Shown here piece after piece: positions 5,770 to 6,365 of a stretch of DNA of 6,365 bases; position 1 is the stretch's first letter, and every line of letters starts with the position of its first letter. The position numbers and the translations under genes were made by a program. This DNA is from JAFGTF01 sp035527995 (GTDB lineage: Bacteria > Spirochaetota > B62-G9 > DRHN01): positions 1 through 6,365 of the forward strand of contig DATKZJ010000141.1 of NCBI GenBank assembly GCA_035527995.1. Reading direction: 5' to 3'. The notes below the pieces were generated by a model. The model had not been told where the DNA came from and made no database searches. It was given only the letters and a program-made list of their open reading frames with translations.

Positions 5770-6120
5770 ATGAATATAGATGATCTCGCAGAACGGATAG
5801 GAGCAAAGATCTTCACACCCCCAGGGGATCGAAAAAGTGTCCGCTTCGTCTATGCCGGCGACAGGATAAGCGAGCTTTTGAACGCCGCATCGGAAAGGAC
5901 GCTGCTTGTTACAAATCTCGCAAACTCCCAGCTCTTCAGAATAGCTGCCCTCATGGAAGTGCCCGGGATATGTCTTCTGAACGGAGTCCCGATCGGGGAA
6001 GAGATGGTGAGTCTCGCCGTTGGTAACGGTACTGCGGTGCTTGTCTCCCGCGAGGGCATGTTCGAGACATGCGGCAGGATATACCAGTGTCTCGTCACGG
6101 AAGGCGATAAGGATCGATGA
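5770..6120 (+). CDS. DRTGG-domain protein, probably hydrogenase-associated
   Basis: Small soluble protein of 116 residues. An N-terminal helix (NIDDLAERIGAKIF) precedes the DRTGG-like fold: VRFVYAGDRISELL (24-37), ERTLLVTNLANSQLFRIAA (42-60), then the strand-helix units GICLLNGVPIGEEMVSLAV and GTAVLVSREGMFETCGRIY. This is the single-domain DRTGG family, often annotated as an HPr-kinase-like serine kinase, but it has no P-loop or kinase residues, so 'kinase' should not be used. The DRTGG motif itself is degenerate here (AGDRI). GGGAAGAGAG (5760-5769) directly before ATG contains the ribosome binding site, with little spacing. It is the first gene after the sigma-54 promoter, and its stop overlaps the next start codon (ATGA). 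In known genomes this family occurs with RsbW-like ATPases in gene clusters for HydABC-type [FeFe]-hydrogenases and related NADH-linked complexes. Its molecular role is undetermined. Confidence 0.82.
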   Translation: MNIDDLAERIGAKIFTPPGDRKSVRFVYAGDRISELLNAASERTLLVTNLANSQLFRIAALMEVPGICLLNGVPIGEEMVSLAVGNGTAVLVSREGMFETCGRIYQCLVTEGDKDR

Positions 6121-6365
6121 TACGAGAGTCTTACACTATTGCAGGTGGAAACTATCGGAACGCCGGGCTCGCCTCCAGCCTCTTGAAGACCCGTCTCAAG
6201 AAGATAGGCGTGGACCCCGCTGTGCTCCGGCGAGTCATGATCGCGGCGTATGAGGCGGAAATGAACGTTGTGATCCATGCAGACAGGGGGACCATGGATG
6301 TTACATTCGGTGACAGCTACCTCGATATGGAAATCCGAGACGAAGGGCCCGGTATATCGGACATA
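6117..6365 (+). CDS. RsbW-like GHKL ATPase domain protein, 3' end cut by window edge
   Basis: 83 codons are visible, open to the edge. Start ATG 6117-6119 overlaps the TGA of the DRTGG gene, a sign of translational coupling. Visible sequence matches the HATPase_c fold of the RsbW/SpoIIAB group: an N-box helix AAYEAEMNVVIHADRG (43-58) with E48 and N50, a strand MDVTF (60-64), and the G1 box DEGPGI (75-80). The G2 box would lie beyond the window. In the family this domain binds ATP and is usually an anti-sigma or switch kinase; family members also sit in [FeFe]-hydrogenase clusters, where their role is not settled. The N-terminal TIAGGNYRNAGLASSLLK segment and full length of about 140 residues would fit the hydrogenase-associated form. 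Function here is inferred from the neighbours. Confidence 0.8.
   Translation, partial: MIRESYTIAGGNYRNAGLASSLLKTRLKKIGVDPAVLRRVMIAAYEAEMNVVIHADRGTMDVTFGDSYLDMEIRDEGPGISDI

Overview
The window reads as chromosomal DNA from a free-living, probably anaerobic, diderm bacterium of moderate GC content. A Desulfobacterota/Nitrospirota-type lineage would fit, but that is a guess from gene style, not a demonstrated assignment. The support is a secreted NitT/TauT-type binding protein, a DctB/NtrC-style sensor and regulator pair, a near-consensus sigma-54 promoter, and a DRTGG plus RsbW-like ATPase pair of the kind known beside bifurcating [FeFe]-hydrogenase genes.

Left part (1-1741, minus strand): an ABC importer operon, with the substrate-binding protein first and the permease 11 bases later. 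The permease runs off the left edge, and an ATPase gene would be expected beyond it. The substrate cannot be read from sequence.

Middle (1742-2609): about 870 bases without a convincing gene, clearly more AT-rich than the flanking genes between roughly 1920 and 2300, and unusually rich in secondary structure. It holds a dyad over the probable transporter promoter, a cluster of alternative hairpins (1863-1911), a strongly folded 165-base element (2056-2220) whose two long-range stems compete for the same bases, a good sigma-70-like promoter firing leftward into that element (2274-2303), and a hairpin plus intrinsic terminator on the plus strand (2359-2450) that may end a small RNA. This is the least explained part of the window.

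Right-centre (2610-5496, plus strand): a two-gene operon for a membrane PAS histidine kinase and an NtrC-family response regulator that keeps all the residues needed to activate sigma-54 RNA polymerase.

Right end (5497-6365): a 273-base gap with a perfect 7-bp dyad and, downstream, a TGGCAT-N5-TTGCT sigma-54 promoter about 40 bases ahead of a DRTGG-domain gene. An RsbW-like GHKL ATPase gene overlaps the end of that gene and is cut by the window edge. The simplest model is that the kinase senses a redox or metabolic signal, phosphorylates the regulator, and the regulator binds the upstream dyad and switches on the DRTGG/ATPase operon. Whether it also controls the divergent transporter is open, because no comparable sigma-54 site was found there.
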